This document shows, piece after piece, positions 20,961-34,859 of a stretch of DNA of 64,000 nucleotides (position 1 is its first letter; the number at the start of each line of letters is the position of its first letter). The stretch covers positions 6,922,501-6,986,500 of the forward strand of contig PUFA01000021.1 of assembly GCA_003508835.1 (NCBI GenBank). Reading direction: 5' to 3'. The notes beneath the pieces are model-generated. The model was not told the DNA's origin, ran no database searches, and saw only the letters and a list, made by a program, of their open reading frames with translations. The DNA is from Eonycteris spelaea (lineage: Eukaryota > Chordata > Mammalia > Chiroptera > Pteropodidae). Both the position numbers and the translations under genes were made by a program.

Positions 20961-23394
20961 TTTTGACTCTGAGGTGTTGCAGATTAACCAAGTTCTATGA
21001 ATTTATGATGCACATCTGCAAAACTAATCGTGGTTATATGTTTTTAAGATTTTTCTTTTTCTGTTCATTCATATTTAATTTCTTACATATTTTTAGATTA
21101 TCAGATGAAGGAGAGGAAGACAAGTGGATCTATTTTATTGTTTTCCCTTAGTATGATCACATTCTTTAAAACACATCTGATATGAAAAGCTAAGAACCCT
21201 ATTTTTCTTGTTGACTTTTCTACAGTACAGAAAGAAAATTGCCTCTCAGGTCCATATTGTGGTAATCAATTTGCATTTAACTACTGGGTTACAACTATGC
21301 AGCTGTCGACAATGGGTCTCTTACACACTGAAGGAAAAATTGATGAAGTTTTAAATTACAATTTTCAAGAGAAAAATCTCTCCCAACTCTAATCAAAAGT
21401 GACATTGATGACTATGAAAAAGTGAAGGTAATGTTGAAGGAGGGGCTTACTGGTAACCTCATTAATCCTTCATACACCATCAGGGTCTGTTGGTACCAAT
21501 TTCTTTTGTACAGAGTCTTGTTTTTAGCAGTTCTAACTATTTGTAAGTATTGCTATTTTAAGCCTTTCATTCTTTGTCAGAAGTAATTAAGAGAAAAATA
21601 AGAAAAATGGCTAATTTTTAAAAATCAAAGTCATTTTACCTTGAAAATACAATATAAATCCATTAGACTGATTTTTATATATCTTACATAAGTTATGGGG
21701 TCTCGGTGACATTTTCCTATATTTTAAAACATTATTTTATTATATTTCATTTTTACTAATAAAGATTTCTAACAACAATACAAAAGAATAAGAGAATAAG
21801 TAAATTTTAGAAGGATGGGAGAGCCTAGAGAGATCAGGAAATACTATAATAAATTATCTTTTTGTTTTCTTATTGCATTATCCAAAATATCACAAGATAT
21901 CAAGAAGATATTAAACAAATTGGAAACATCATTTTTGTAGTCAATTTCAAAATTTTATTCAACTTAATCAAGAATTTAAAATTTTTCCTACTCTGTATAT
22001 AATGGTTGAGGGGAGGGGGGGGGGAATGACCTGAGAAAACACATACAATTTTGAGATGAATCAGGGGACAAATAGAAAGAATCAGAGAGCGACCCTCTGG
22101 ACACCAATCATGAAGGTCAGACTAATCACATCGATGAGCTCTCAGATTGAATGTTCAGATGATGCTTTACTAAAGGAATTTTCTCAAATTCAGGAACTGA
22201 TGAATGAATACTCCATTTCTAGGAACATAAAGAAAACAGAGCATTCTCTCTAGTTAGAAAGGACTTCATCTGACTTCATTTAGATTTAAGATAACCACTG
22301 TCATGGGAAATGCTTTTTAAAATATCCAAATGTTTCTCCTATAAAATAAACTGTAGTTGGGTCATTGTTAACTATGCTGTTACTTCCAACAATTTAATTC
22401 TGAGTTAAAGTCATAATTTTGTAAATGTAGGAATTTCAGATTAATCTACAAAATGCACAATGAGAGGGTAGAAAAGCACCGTTTTCCAGTTTTGATTTTT
22501 TTTAATAAATTTATACATTTTCTCTGTTAAAGGATCCAATCTTATATAGCCATAAAATAGAAAGCTCAATTTACACTAATGTGGATAACATATAAATAAG
22601 TATATTGAATCTTCAGGGAAGAATTGAAACTCCACTGAATCTCTATTATTTGAAGCTCACAGAATGAATATTGGAGAAATATAACTTTCTCTAACTCCAT
22701 GACCCCCAGCTGACACTGTCTTTAAACAATTTTATTATACGTAATTCAGGGACGGAATCAAATAGAAGCACAGAACATCTGTTTTGTATTTAGAAAACTA
22801 TTGATAAATTCAGAGCATTGTTTAATAAAGGCTATTGAGGCAAATTCTGCCCTTTGAGTACAGAGATTTCTAATTCTCCTAAATTGCCTCTTAAATCAGC
22901 TTACTTGGAACTATTGCTGATTATTTGTTTTCATGCACCTCTAGAACTTAACGATGTTATCAGAGGCCCTTGCCACACCCACAGAATTAAATGAATCCAT
23001 AAGCAGAGCTTCGAGTTCACAGACAGATGCATAACCAGCCCCTGCTGACCTGGGTTCTCCTCTCTCGACAAGTATGTAGTCCCTCCCTGCCTTAGCCTGT
23101 CCATTCTTTCCCTGTGGTAGCATCTACCCATTTTCTTATCCACTGATGTCAGCTCTTTTATTCTAATTCACTCTTAAGTCATAAAATTTCCTTCTACCTT
23201 GATGGTTTTTCCTCTATGCTCTTGGAAATGTTGACGAATTATACAAGATGCTACTCATACCCCCATATGAGAGCTTTGAATGGATCCTCTTTGTTAGAGC
23301 TGAGATGGTTCCTAAAGACAGTAGTTATAGAATTATCTTTCCTGCTTCATCTATCATGATGCCAAATCTTTGAATACACACTGTCGAACTGCTC
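20961..23394. other. Non-coding DNA, little recognised
   Basis: AT-rich DNA with a G-run at 22010-22024. No gene or named repeat is supported. The overlapping minus frames at 22931-23143 are two readings of one stretch without a domain. Confidence 0.45.
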
Positions 23395-23475
23395 ATTTCT
23401 CATTCAATAAGCATTTACTGAAAGATTTTATACTGAGGCAGTGTTAGACACAGTCTGCCCCTTGGGGACCTCAAA
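23395..23475 (+). repeat. Possible L2-type fragment
   Basis: CATTCAATAAGCATTTACTG followed by GGCAGTGTTAGACACAGTCT and CCCTTGGGGACCTCAAAG resembles 'cattcaacaaatatttattgag...ggcactgttctaggc...'. Short and diverged. Confidence 0.4.
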
Positions 23476-23831
23476 GTACACTGCAGTGGATCTAACTTTT
23501 GACAACATATAATGAATATTTTAAAAATACAGATTCCTGGACTTTACACTGGGCATTTTAATCCCATAAAGCCGAAGGATCCCATAAGCTAATGGAGGTG
23601 TACGGGAAACTGTATAGGAAAAATTACTCTGAGTGAATCTAATACTCATCTATATGTACAAATAGATAGGCAAACCAATCATGATGGAGACAATTATCCA
23701 TGCTAAGGCTGTCTTCTCATGGTCATAGAGGCACAAGAGGTTGGAGGCTAACACCAAATAAGTCTTGAACTCTTCCTTTCCTGGTACTTAGCATGAGCTG
23801 AATTTTTTCATCATTAGCAGTGCCTCTAAAC

Positions 23832-24042
23832 CAGGTGTCCCCAACCTCCGAGCTGTGGACCGGGACTGGTCTGTGGCTTGTTAAGAACAGATCCACAAAG
23901 CTGGAGGTGAGTGAAGCTTCATCTGTATTTGCAGCCACTCCCCAGCACTAGCATCACCACCTGAGCTCTGCCTCAGACCAGTGGGCATTAGATTCTCAGA
24001 GGAGCATGGGTCCCCTGGTGCCCAAAAGGTTGGAGACCGCTG
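23832..24042. mobile_element. hAT-type MITE with decayed 8-bp target duplication
   Basis: A 211-bp element with imperfect terminal inverted repeats: CAGGTGTCCCCAACCT at the left and the complement of AGGTTGGAGACCGCTG at the right (13 of 16 match). Flanking octamers CTCTAAAC (23824-23831) and CTTCAGAC (24043-24050) differ at three sites, all transitions, as expected for an old 8-bp hAT duplication. The interior (GGAGGTGAGTGAAGCTTCAT, TGAGCTCTGCCTC, GGCATTAGATTCTCAGAGGA) matches a family common in mammals. It encodes nothing and needed a transposase in trans. Confidence 0.8.
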
Positions 24043-24089
24043 CTTCAGACAACTTACCAGGACATTGAGAAGAAACACATTGGAGAGGA

Positions 24090-24280
24090 TAAAAGCATGG
24101 TATCTGAGGTGAGCCTGCCACTTGCCAGCTAGGTGAACTTGAGCAAGTCACTTAACTATGAGCTTCAGTTTCTCATCTGTAACATGGATAATAAGTTGAG
24201 ATGTTTAAAATGCATTGTCGTGCTTATTACATTGTCCACTGCATAACCAACACATAATAAATGCAAGCTATTAATTTTTT
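24090..24280 (+). repeat. MIR SINE
   Basis: TGCCACTTGCCAGCTAGGTG, AACTTGAGCAAGTCACTTAA, CTTCAGTTTCTCATCTGTAA and AACACATAATAAATGCAAGC follow MIR consensus order. The best-preserved MIR in the window. Confidence 0.85.
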
Positions 24281-24944
24281 CTAAGAGAAGAATATTTATC
24301 AGATGTTATTTCTGGAAAACCAAAAGGTTATTACTTAAAGCATTAAAACATTTAGTCCTGTAATTTAGAGATTTTTGCATAACTTTCTACCTAGAATATG
24401 TGACTAGTCTAGCCTCTCCTGAAGACTTAGGTTAGGGTTTTCTTTATTGTCATCAGTCATAAAGCTCTGAGATGAATAACAAGACCATTATTTATTGGCA
24501 CATAGCTTTTTTGCCTCTCTATATAAGAAAGATTCAGATTGAATTGATTTTCTGGAAGATAATCTTGTTCCTTCATATTCAGTAGAGAGAGTTTTACTCT
24601 TCTAAGAACACTGAATTCAATGTTTTTTGTCTGATAAAGAATACCAGATGAAGCACCTTAAAGAAGCTAATGAAAACAAAAACAATGCAAACTCAGTGAA
24701 CTTAGATTCTTGAAAAGCAAAGAAACTAATTTCCAGCTATCCTTAAAAGCAAAGGCACTTTTATGCTTATTTTAACTTGACAATTATGTGCTGTGAGTTC
24801 AACTTGTGGAATTTTTGTCAATAATTGGAAAGGTGCATTTTTTTTGTCCAAAATATAAATATTCCAAACCAGTATGGTTTTAAGCTTGTATCATGCCAAA
24901 TACAAAGATGTTACACAATATTAACTCTGGGATGCTAGGTAGTA

Positions 24945-25385
24945 AGTCAGTGTAACAGTCAGAAAAAAACAGAGCCCAGGTCAGATAATTTAGCAGAGTG
25001 AAATAGTTACAAAGGAGTTCAAAAGCCAAAAGGGTCAAGAGCAGATGGTGAGGCAATCTAGAAAGGAGCAATAGCATAAATCTGCTGCCAGCTGTGGGGA
25101 AGAAGTGGAATTACCCAAACCATGGATCCAGGGATTTGGGTGGAAATAACCACAGATGAGATCCAGTTACTTCTAGAAATATCCTCTGAAATGGAAAAAG
25201 AGAAGGGTGATTCTCCCATCTCTGCTCCCACAAATTTTTTCTAGTGCCTGTCATTGGTTAGTTGGTAAGAAAATAGTTGGTTAAGAGAGAAGACTGGATC
25301 TGAAAGCCAGCAGGCAAAGGTCAGCACAGTAAGAGTATAAGGAAATAAATTAAAACGTAATAATGACTTCCTGCAGCTCTATCAC
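24945..25385. repeat. Ancient interspersed repeat, family not named
   Basis: Runs from GTGTAACAGTCAGAAAAAAA to the CTGTCATTGGTTAGTTGG and GAAAGCCAGCAGGCAAAGG region. The order recalls an old mammalian repeat ('...tatcagtcagggttctagcc...cctctcattggctgaaccc...gagggcaaggg'). The class is uncertain. Confidence 0.4.
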
Positions 25386-26139
25386 GGGAGAGCTGGGGGT
25401 GCGCCTTCAGATACGCCTGGAGGCATGTTTTTTTGTAAGATCCTCAAACTAATATCACATAATTACCAGGCCCATGATTTCTTCATTTTCTTTAAGTGCT
25501 ATTGCCGTGAATAAACAACATAATTTAATTAGAAAGAATTGATTACATTTATTAAAAATCAACTCTGTATTTAACTTGAAAGCAAATTAAATGTCATTCA
25601 AAATCCTAAGTAAAGCTAAAAAAAAAAAAAGAAACTATATCCATACAGTAAGAATATGTTGATTATTTGAGGGAGACTTTATGTTAGAATATCTGAGAGC
25701 CTCTGATAATTATACATCCTCTGCCTTCTAATAAAAGACAACCACCTTCAGTAGATATTTTTTAATGTGTTTTACTTTTGTACCTAGTGAATGTGCTAAG
25801 AAATGGGGGGGGGGATCCTAAAATAACAACAAATGTTAATAGGGAATAAAATCTATTGTAGTCTAATTGATTCAGATTGGTCACTTTCCCAAAGATGCGC
25901 TGTACTTCCTGTATTCTGACCTAATGCACCACCGACAGGGCTGACAGTGACGCTGTGCCCTGTCACCCCAGGGAACCATGAAAGTTGAATCTGAAGTGCT
26001 GGGGGACTTACCTCTTATTCATGGGTGAGTTTGAGAATTCATTAACTCTCTAAATATAGCTCAAGCATTTTAATATGGGAAAAAGAGTAACCAAAATCAT
26101 TTCTAGGAACTGCAATTACCCCGTTAGGAATGCATTTTA
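25386..26139. other. Non-coding DNA, nothing recognised
   Basis: Contains an A-run at 25619-25631 and a G-run near 25805-25814. No gene or named repeat. Confidence 0.5.
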
Positions 26140-26510
26140 AGGATGTCACTAAATTCTCACGACACTGTGTGGGAGGTATTTATACCATTTCAAGAACAGG
26201 AAGCAAGCGAGTCCCTGAGAGGTCAAAGCATCATTTACCCGAAGTAACAGATGAGCAAAACCCCAGTTTTGGAAAGACCTCTGCCGTACATCACGATAAT
26301 AGCTAATATGATTAGAAGGTGTCAGAGGCACGCCTAAGAACTCGAGGCGTGCTAAAGCAAAACAAAACAAAACAAATAATAATTTTATGTAGATGAAGTA
26401 TAAGCAACACAGAAAGGTTAAGTAATCAGTTACACAATTACCAAGTGGCAAAACTTGAAAGCAGAGTCCCCAATGTCAAATGATGCTATATGTATTAGGT
26501 CTCAACATTC
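26140..26510 (-). repeat. Two MIR/L2-type fragments
   Basis: CACTGTGTGGGAGGTATTTATACC (26163) and GAAAGGTTAAGTAATCAGTTACACAATTACCAAGTGGCAAAACTTGAAAGC (26411 onward) match parts of 'ctgtgaggtaggtactatt...agaggttaagtaacttgcccaaggtcacacagctagtaagtggcagagc'. An (AAAAC)n tract at 26357-26377 separates them. Confidence 0.5.
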
Positions 26511-26739
26511 TGTGTAGGGATGTTACAAAAATCATACAAATCAATATATGTGAAAATATACATGAAATGTAAAATGCTAGACATATATCAATTATCATGG
26601 TAATTCATAATGAGAGGAGAAAATACCAGAAGACACTACAGGTGATTCTAATAAGTACCATTTGGAATATTTTGATGAAAATCGAACATGATGACTCTCT
26701 TTTGAACAACAGTGTTAGAGTAGATGCAGCCAAACCATA

Positions 26740-27090
26740 TTCTATACCTGAGTGAAGGTGATGCAGTGGTTCCCTGTGGGATTTGGAATAATTTCTAAAC
26801 TTTTACTCAAATTTACCAATCTCTACCTAAATTGGCCCCAGCTACAGCTCCAATCTTATCCCATATGATTTTACCCTGACTCAAATTTTAAGAGCAAATG
26901 GGTCTTTGTGATATTCTTTAAAAATATAAGCTCAATCCTGCTTAGCTATTCCTTCCACCTATAAGGCAATTCCCCTTTATGTCCTCAAGGGCTGGCACCT
27001 ACCTGTATTTGAATCACTGCCTCAGGGTTGTTTATCTGACTTAGAATTCTAACAAAGCCACTCAGTCAAACTCTAGTCCCTTGCTTTGTT
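26740..27090 (+). repeat. L2 fragment
   Basis: TGGTTCCCTGTGGGATTTGG, AAATTGGCCCCAGCTACAGC, TAGCTATTCCTTCCACCTAT and TGCCTCAGGGTTGTTTATC keep the order of the L2 3' region ('tggctccccattgccc', 'ctggcccctgcctac', 'tgcctcagggcctttgc'). Confidence 0.55.
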
Positions 27091-27297
27091 TTCATTGTCT
27101 ACAGAGCAGTAATTTATAATTTCACATTTTATTTGTTTATAGCTAAAGACTTTCACATGCAATCAAAAGTAATCTACATTTGAGAGGAAACCTTGTCCGT
27201 CTTCATTGATTGGCTTATAATCCGTATTTAACAAATGTGGGTGAACAAATAAATGAATCATAATTAAATAAATAAATATAAATTATTTGAATATAGA

Positions 27298-27350
27298 AAA
27301 CATTGTCTATAAGACCAAGGTCATGCGTTCGATCTTGATGAGAACCAACT
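27298..27350. repeat. Possible tRNA-derived SINE scrap
   Basis: GACCAAGGTCATGCGTTCGATCTTG contains a pol III B-box-like GTTCGATC in the setting seen in tRNA-derived SINEs. There is no A box, no acceptor-stem pairing and no clear tail, so it is not a tRNA gene. Confidence 0.3.
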
Positions 27351-30300
27351 AGTATTTGCAGAGTTTCAATATTGAAAATTATTTCATCAGCACAAAAATT
27401 CATAGAAATAGTCAAAATAAAATCAAAGTACAATTATCAAAAAACACATATTCTCACATTTAATGGAACTATACCTCAGAATGAATGTAAATTTTGGTAT
27501 TTAATAAAGAAAAAAGAAAGATAAAATTAATTTTATTTTAATATCCATAAAAAATTCTTTTAGTGATAATATAATATCATTTTCAAAAATAAAACTAATT
27601 ATTGCAAATATATTTTACCCAGTCTCATTGTTTCTTTTTCTTTTCTTCAAAATTATTTTGGTTTTACTTTTCAGTACTTGCTTCAAGACCATTTAACCTA
27701 TGAAAGTCATACAGTTTGCTTTTGCTTTATACATGTTCATTTATATTCACATGAAACATCTCTCTCTCACAAGACTTATTTTCTGTTATTTGTCTTTGTC
27801 ACTGTTGACAAAGGAAATAAGCCATTTAACTGGAAAACAAGTTTAAATTGAATAAGGCTGACATTGACAATAAGGTGAATTTTCCATGAATATCTGTTTA
27901 AAGTAAAAAATGACTTTACCTAAGATTTACAACAAAATCTTTTATGTTAAGACAACAGAGGTCAATATGCTTGAGATTAAAGTTAGATTGCAGGATTTAT
28001 GGTGAATTTTATACTCTCTATTTTAGCAGTAAATTCAGACCCTGATGTATCATTTCTGTCTAGTATTTCAACCATGACTGGCATGTATATAGTTTTTAGA
28101 TTAGTTCATTATAATAAAAATGGTTCTTCCAAATCAATCTTTACAACCTATCTTTTCCTTATATTCTTATATTTTTCTTTTCAAGGACAATGGACAGAAA
28201 AGACTAAAATTAAAGGTAAAAGGCTATACTCTTATCCTAAAGTTATGAATAAAGAGTGGTCACATTGTTAAAAATGAAACAGCATTTGTAATTTATATGA
28301 ACAGTTATCTTTTGAAACTACTTAATCGGACTAGGGCTCCAAAATGTGTATATTAAGGGACTTAAATCCTATGGAATATTTTCCAAAGAATAGGATTCCA
28401 TGAGCAAATAAATTTTATAAATACACAATTCTGTATCTTGCCTTGGAGAATCAGTCACATTATTATACTGAAAGTTTTGAGAAAGTAAGCTATAATGGTA
28501 TCTAAATATCTTATGCATAATTTGTTTAACTCAATTTTTACAAACTCACTTTACTAGAGATGTCTTTCATACAACAATTTAATCGTTTCTAGAGGATATA
28601 CTCGGCATACAATTGATTTGATTTTTTCTAAAATAATTAACTTATGTTAATTTTTTTTGATCATTCTAAATACACATGTACATGTACATATGTGTCTATT
28701 CATGAGAATCATTGTGTGCCTTTTTTAGATAAGATTTTACCAACATCAACATGGGCACAGCCACCCATCTACCTCCCTCCACTCCCCTCCACACATACTA
28801 CATGCACATATGCTTAAAAACTGATTAGATGTCTAGGATGGCAAATTAGAATTAACCTGTGTCTACGTGATTCATCTTTGCATGGTTTCTTAACTTGGTT
28901 TGACAATAACAGGCAGAGAACTGACCACACTGGCTCTACTATGGATGAGGATAAAAAAGAAAGTTGAATTTCCATGACAAAGGAAAATGGTTGTGTTAAT
29001 TACAAAGAGAAGGAGATAGATTGGGATAATTTGGGTTTGTGTATATATTAGAAGAGTGGTGACTGAGGAGATGATACAGCACCAGCACCACAAGAAAAAT
29101 TAACAATGCATGGTTGTGAATATTTTATATTCAGAGGAACAGAATGGGTGAGATGGTATTGGAGTCACAGGCTTATGCCCAAATTGATATGTATAAGTGA
29201 AGAGATGTGAGTATTAGAATAAAAGGCATAGGAAAGAACACCTTAGAGGCAGAAAAGTGAGAGGGTGGAGGAGTAAGGGAGGTGGTGCCTTGTGAAATAT
29301 AGACACATCAGGAGAAAGGGTGAGACTTGTGATGAAGGCTAAACAAGATGCTCAAATGCTATCTAAACACAACCTCCCCACCTCTTTGCACAACTTCCCC
29401 TCAAAAAACCTGTGCTCTAAAGTAAGTGCTTATTTTATGTACATAAAATAACAAACAATTGCTGAATAAATGACATTTTTTAAATACCAATTAACCAGTC
29501 CAGAAAACTAGGAATGATCAATGTAGGATGTAGATGTGAGAATAGACTTATAAAAGATTGCTATCCTTACTGATTATCTACCAATTATAAGATTTTCATT
29601 GAGTTATATGAATAATTATTAATTTTTATTTGATTTATTCAGGCAAATATAAATGCAGTAAGCTGAAATTTGTGTTATATGTGCCTTACATGAAAACCCA
29701 TATAATCATTTTTTTAAATCAAAAGTAAAGGAAGAAACATTCACTGGTAGACTATTACATGAAACTAATATGACTATGAATCTACTAATTGTAAGATGCA
29801 GTATTGTATAAAATTAATAAAGCATTACCTCAAATAAATCAAATAAAATGTTAATTCCACTAATTGTGAAATTTTCCTTGAGTTATATGAATAAAGATAA
29901 GTTCTCTATTTGCTTTATTTAAGTAAGTACAAACTATGTTACTCAAAACTCAAGATTTATAAGGTTTTATTGAATTCCAATGATAACCATTTCAAATTTT
30001 TGTCAAAATAAACTAAGGAAATTTCACTGGTAAAATATCATGTGAAACAGACAATAATATCCATGTCTCCATCCAATATGTAAGTCAAAATTTGTGGGAC
30101 CACTTTGACATTCATTCATTTAATAATTATTGATATTTGTGGAGTTATTAAACTTTACCCCTTAGTTATCAATAATATATAGTTATATCTAGCTTTAATG
30201 GAAAATAAAAAATGCATCTAATTTTAGCTGTGAATGATTTTTGCCTGAATGAAATTTTTAAAAATTATTTGTTTTTTATTAAAAAGTAACCAATATTGAA

Positions 30301-32619
30301 GAAGTGACTTTCTACAAATACTATATGCTGCATTTTCTTCCATATAAAAACACAGTTATCATATCATTTTTGATGATCAATCAAAGCAAATTGGACAAGA
30401 TAAATTCATTACAGTATTTCCCACGTAGGCAGGGAATTCTGTGCCGATAACTGTATATAAAAATACATAATTACCAATTTTATGCCTTTTAAATATTGTA
30501 TTTTAAATACATTCCTAACATTCTTAATTTTCAATCAGTGTGCTGTGAATGTTTAATGTAATATCTGTATCTTACTTTGACTTTCTTTTATTCTTATGCA
30601 AAATAAATTTATTAATTTGATTTACAATGTTAAGACATCGATGTTGAACAAAAGATATAGCATTTAAAACCTGATGCTTAAGTGTGAGCATTTAAGAGAA
30701 GCACTTTTGAGAGTTATTAATTTTCTTGCTTACAGCCTTCTTACTCTAAGAGAGTCATAAAGGAAACCTATACTTTAATAGAAGTAATATCCCATCATCA
30801 TCCAACATTCAATAATCTCTTACCATATTAGGAAATACCCCTGAAAAAGGTAAAAGATTTATGTAGATTTGGAAAAAAACTCATTTAAAGCAAAAGAAAT
30901 TCCCATGGTCTAAGATGGAGATTTGGTAGGGCAGCAACCATTAGGATTAGGGAGGATAAACACTCTCTCTCATATAAATTATCTTTATAATAATGGAGCT
31001 GAATAAGTCCTGGATATGACTTTGAATTGTCATTTACACATACTTATTCTAATACTTTACAGATCTAATTTTCCCCACTTGTTATTTTTGCTAAACTCAA
31101 TCCTGCTTGGATAAGTAATGATATAAAGAATGGATTTAGTGGACTATCATCACCCCCGAAGTAAGGTCTACGAGAAACCATTTTCATCACCTCGATCACA
31201 AATGAAGGCTGCTCATATTTCACCATCATCTTTTGTTTGTTTTCTGCTTGATATTTTCCTCAACTTAGCTCACTCCACTTTGGTGTATACTTAGGTTAGG
31301 GATGTATTTCTGATAACGTTATAACAAGAGACACCTTCATGTATTAAGCTTATGTGATTTACACAACAATAAATTAGAGTTCCCCTACATGTGACCTTGA
31401 ATGTTTTGGTATTTCTTGTTTGTGCAATAGCAAACCTTCATGGTATATTTTAAATGGAAATAAAATGTTAGCAGGCAGATGCATACACAACTGTGGTACG
31501 AAAGGACTGTGAGCAATTTTGCAATAAAGGTGAAAACAAAGTTTTAGGGAGCATATTAAGGAGAAGATATTTTTTCTGACTGAAGACAAGGGAAAACGTC
31601 ATCAAAAAAAGAGTAAATATCACATCTTCTATAGCCTTGAAAGATGAGTAAGATTTTGACAGATGAAAATCTATGGAAAAGCCTACTAGATATTCTGATG
31701 TTTGGAACAATTGACTGTGCAACATTTTTGGCAGCTCTTTTTCATTAACTTCCCCAGAGCTCCGAGTAGACGTTTGGCAATTAATCTTCTACTGCTACAA
31801 TGAAATGGGCAAGTGTGATTAGAATCCTGAATAATTTAGTGTGAAGATAAAAGATTTAAAAAAAAAACAGAAGTGACAAGTCGAAGATCACAAAAGCAGT
31901 CACTCATCAGTGATTAGAATTCCTGAATCTTGAACTTCCCCGTGCAGCCTTGGTACAGTGCTGGACATCGCTGGCATGCCTTCATTTGTCATGCCATGAT
32001 GCTGTCTCAGGACAAAAGAAAACTACAGCTGTGTTCTTTACCAACTATACGAGTCTGGAAATCAGCTGTTTCTCCAAGGGAGATTAAATTAATTATTTCA
32101 ATGTTCCGTTGAGAAGAAGCTGACTTCCTTAAGTGTACTTAAATAGCCACTTGCTTTCTGAAAAATGACTTCTTCGTGGCTCAAATTTGCACCTGGTTAC
32201 AGTTATATTTTATCATCATTTTCATTTCACTCTCCATATCATGAATCTTATCCATGCACTTACTTTTATAACAATATTACAGTTTTAATTTTGTCATAGT
32301 TTCTACTAGTATCATTATACATTCAGGACATACATATACTATTTAAATCTATTTTTCAGCAAAAAATCCATGCCTTTAATATGATAGATTTTCCTCCCTG
32401 GCTCTAATATTAAGAGATATGTAGACTAATGACTAAGAACTTTCCCAGGAGCAAAATGTGTTCTTGATATCAGGCATTTGTTAAACCCAACTCAATATTC
32501 TCTAGAACTAATTAAACTATAAAGTTATAGTTTTAAGAATTGGAAGAAAATGACATGGTATGGAGAGCTTTTAAGTAAAGATGGGATTGCGCATTCAGGC
32601 TACACAATTGTTATTGAAG
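27351..32619. other. Long AT-rich stretch, little recognised
   Basis: More than 5 kb without a supported gene. The 90-codon frame at 27999-28271 and the overlapping minus frames at 31374-31725 have no motif. No microsatellite of note. Confidence 0.45.
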
Positions 32620-32620
32620 G

Positions 32621-32632
32621 GTAGATAGATGG

Positions 32633-32677
<45 letters not shown>

Positions 32678-32715
32678 TATACATATAAATAAATTATATG
32701 TATGCATATATATAC
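32621..32715. repeat. (GATA)n microsatellite with AT-rich tail
   Basis: About twelve GATA units (32626-32673, one GGTA interruption) run into TATATACATATAAATAAATTATATG. Confidence 0.9.
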
Positions 32716-32814
32716 AGTAACAACTTGAAAAAAGGGCACTTGACTACTCTGTTATAATACATAAATCTTTTCATTATTTGATATTTCCTATCAAACAGTA
32801 AATTTAAAATTTCT

Positions 32815-33385
32815 TTAAAGTTTATGAAAAGTCATCAAAAGACTATTAAAAAGGGAGAATGAAAGTCATAGGATGAGAAGTTATTTGCAACACACATAAG
32901 TAACAAAAAGTTTATATCTAAAATATAATTTAATATTGCACAAACCATAAAGTAAAAAAAAAAGACAACACAAAAGAAGAGTGGGCAAGAATAATAAACA
33001 GACCCCTTCAAATATAGATAATTCAAAATGATGCACATATCTATTGAGATTATCATCACGCTAAGAGAAAGAAGTCAGACAGAAAAAGCTGAGAACCATA
33101 TGATCTCACTCATATGTGGAATATACAACTGAAAGCAACAAACGAACAAGACAGACAAAAACTCATAGACACAGAGAACAGTTTGGTGGTTACCAGAGAG
33201 TGGGGAGGGGTGAGGTAAATAAGGATAAAGGGGTCAAACATATGGCAACGAAAGGAGATTTGAATTTTTGTGGTGCGCACACAATACAATATACAGATGA
33301 CGTATTATAGAATTGTATACTTGAAACCTACATGATTTTATGAACCAATGTCACCCCAATAAATTTAATAAATAAATAAGTAGCT
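32815..33385 (+). repeat. L1 3' fragments, bat type
   Basis: The left part (TGAGAAGTTATTTGCAACAC, TATATCTAAAATATA) matches the end of L1 ORF2. From about 33060, ATATGATCTCACTCATATGTGG, GTTTGGTGGTTACCAGAGAG and CCAATGTCACCCCAATAAAT form a typical 3' UTR and tail. An internal deletion joins them. No reading frame survives. Confidence 0.75.
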
Positions 33386-33404
33386 TTTAAAAAGCAATTT
33401 TTTT

Positions 33405-34330
33405 CATTAATCAAGGAAAGTTACATTAGAATCCACGATGGTCTACAAATGTGCACACACCAGAACGAATAAAGTGAAAATGACAGGCAATACAAAATGT
33501 TGGTACAGATGTTGTATAAGAATTCACATACTCTCCACATGAGACAGCAAACAGGCACATTCATTTTGGAAGGAAAATCATTGACAGCAACTACTAAAGA
33601 CAAACATATTCATGTATCATGTCCCAGCACTCCTATATACAAACTCTACAAAAATGCACATAGTTGTTCAATGAAAGGCAAGTACGAAAATGATGAGTAT
33701 CACTAATTGTAATGGCCAAAACTGGAAACAATCCAGTTGTTCATATTCAGTAGAATGTTGATATTGTGGATTTCAATATCGTTATTCCAATCACTTTTGA
33801 TGCTGGCAAAGTATAAAAATGTACACAAAGAGATATGTATTAACAATTTCAGAGTATCTTTATAATCATAGCATCAACAAGAACCAACCTAGATGTTTAT
33901 AAAAATAAAAGGAATAATTTATGGTATACCCCCATAATGTAATATTGTATGGCCACAACAATATTTGATGAATGGATCAAAGCCACGGGAAACAACTTGA
34001 ATGAATTGTGAAAGCCTAATTTTAAGTAAAAAATTAAATATTATATGATTCCACTTGTATAATTCCATAATAGTTAAAATGAAACTCTGTTTAAAAATAT
34101 AACAACAACAACAACAACAACAACAAACAAACAAACAAGGAAGTGATTTGTATAGAAATCAAACACTTTATATGAAAAATACTTTGGAATATATCCACAA
34201 ACTTAATGCATGATCATAGCAAAGAAAATGCAAACCCTAATGCATAAATGACAGCATCTATATTGATGACAATAATAGTACTAGAGAGAGTGATACAGTT
34301 TTTAGTAGGTAGAGTTCTAGTTGTAAGACT
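33405..34330 (+). repeat. L1 fragment, old L1M type, with (AAC)n
   Basis: CACTCCTATATACAAACTCT, AATGGCCAAAACTGGAAACAATCC, GAATTGTGAAAGCCTAATTT and ATGATTCCACTTGTATAATTCC follow the L1M 3' region. An (AAC)n/(AAAC)n run lies at 34101-34138. Confidence 0.6.
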
Positions 34331-34859
34331 ATTGTGGCATAGGAGAAATAAGCTATATTCTAGAATGCTTTACATGTTGTATGCCCTCTATCAGTAGCAG
34401 GACTAAAGGATTAAATTACAATACTTCTGACCTTAAATCTTGGGCTTCCATGGATTCTTGACCAAAAATCCGAACTCCATTGACTATAACAGGTAACTGG
34501 GACAAGACAATGAATTCCTTAGGGATTCTGTTTATTTAGGTTAAGATGGGGATATTCTACCATATTATCAAAAACAAACATAAATTTTAGTTTTAAACTT
34601 CTACTTCTACACCAATATATTCATATTATTTACTTTTTAAAAACTGATGTGGCATATTTGCCCAGTGACAAGCCAAGTATGATAAAATTTATCATTGTCA
34701 AAAAATGATAATGAGAAAAACATTGATTTTATATTTTTGTTAAATAGTTTAAAATAATAAATTGCAATGATCAATCAGGAAGTTTTTTTTTCTAATCTAA
34801 GGATTTTAAAGGGAAGTTAATACTTGAAGATGATTTCTGAAATCTGAGAGGGTGCCAGA

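Noticed and set aside
22010..22024. G-run as a quadruplex element
   Set aside because: A single homopolymer-like run without four separated G-tracts; similar runs at 25805 and 37675 look like ordinary low-complexity DNA.
27298..27350. A tRNA gene
   Set aside because: Only a B-box-like motif is present; no A box, cloverleaf pairing or acceptor stem could be found.
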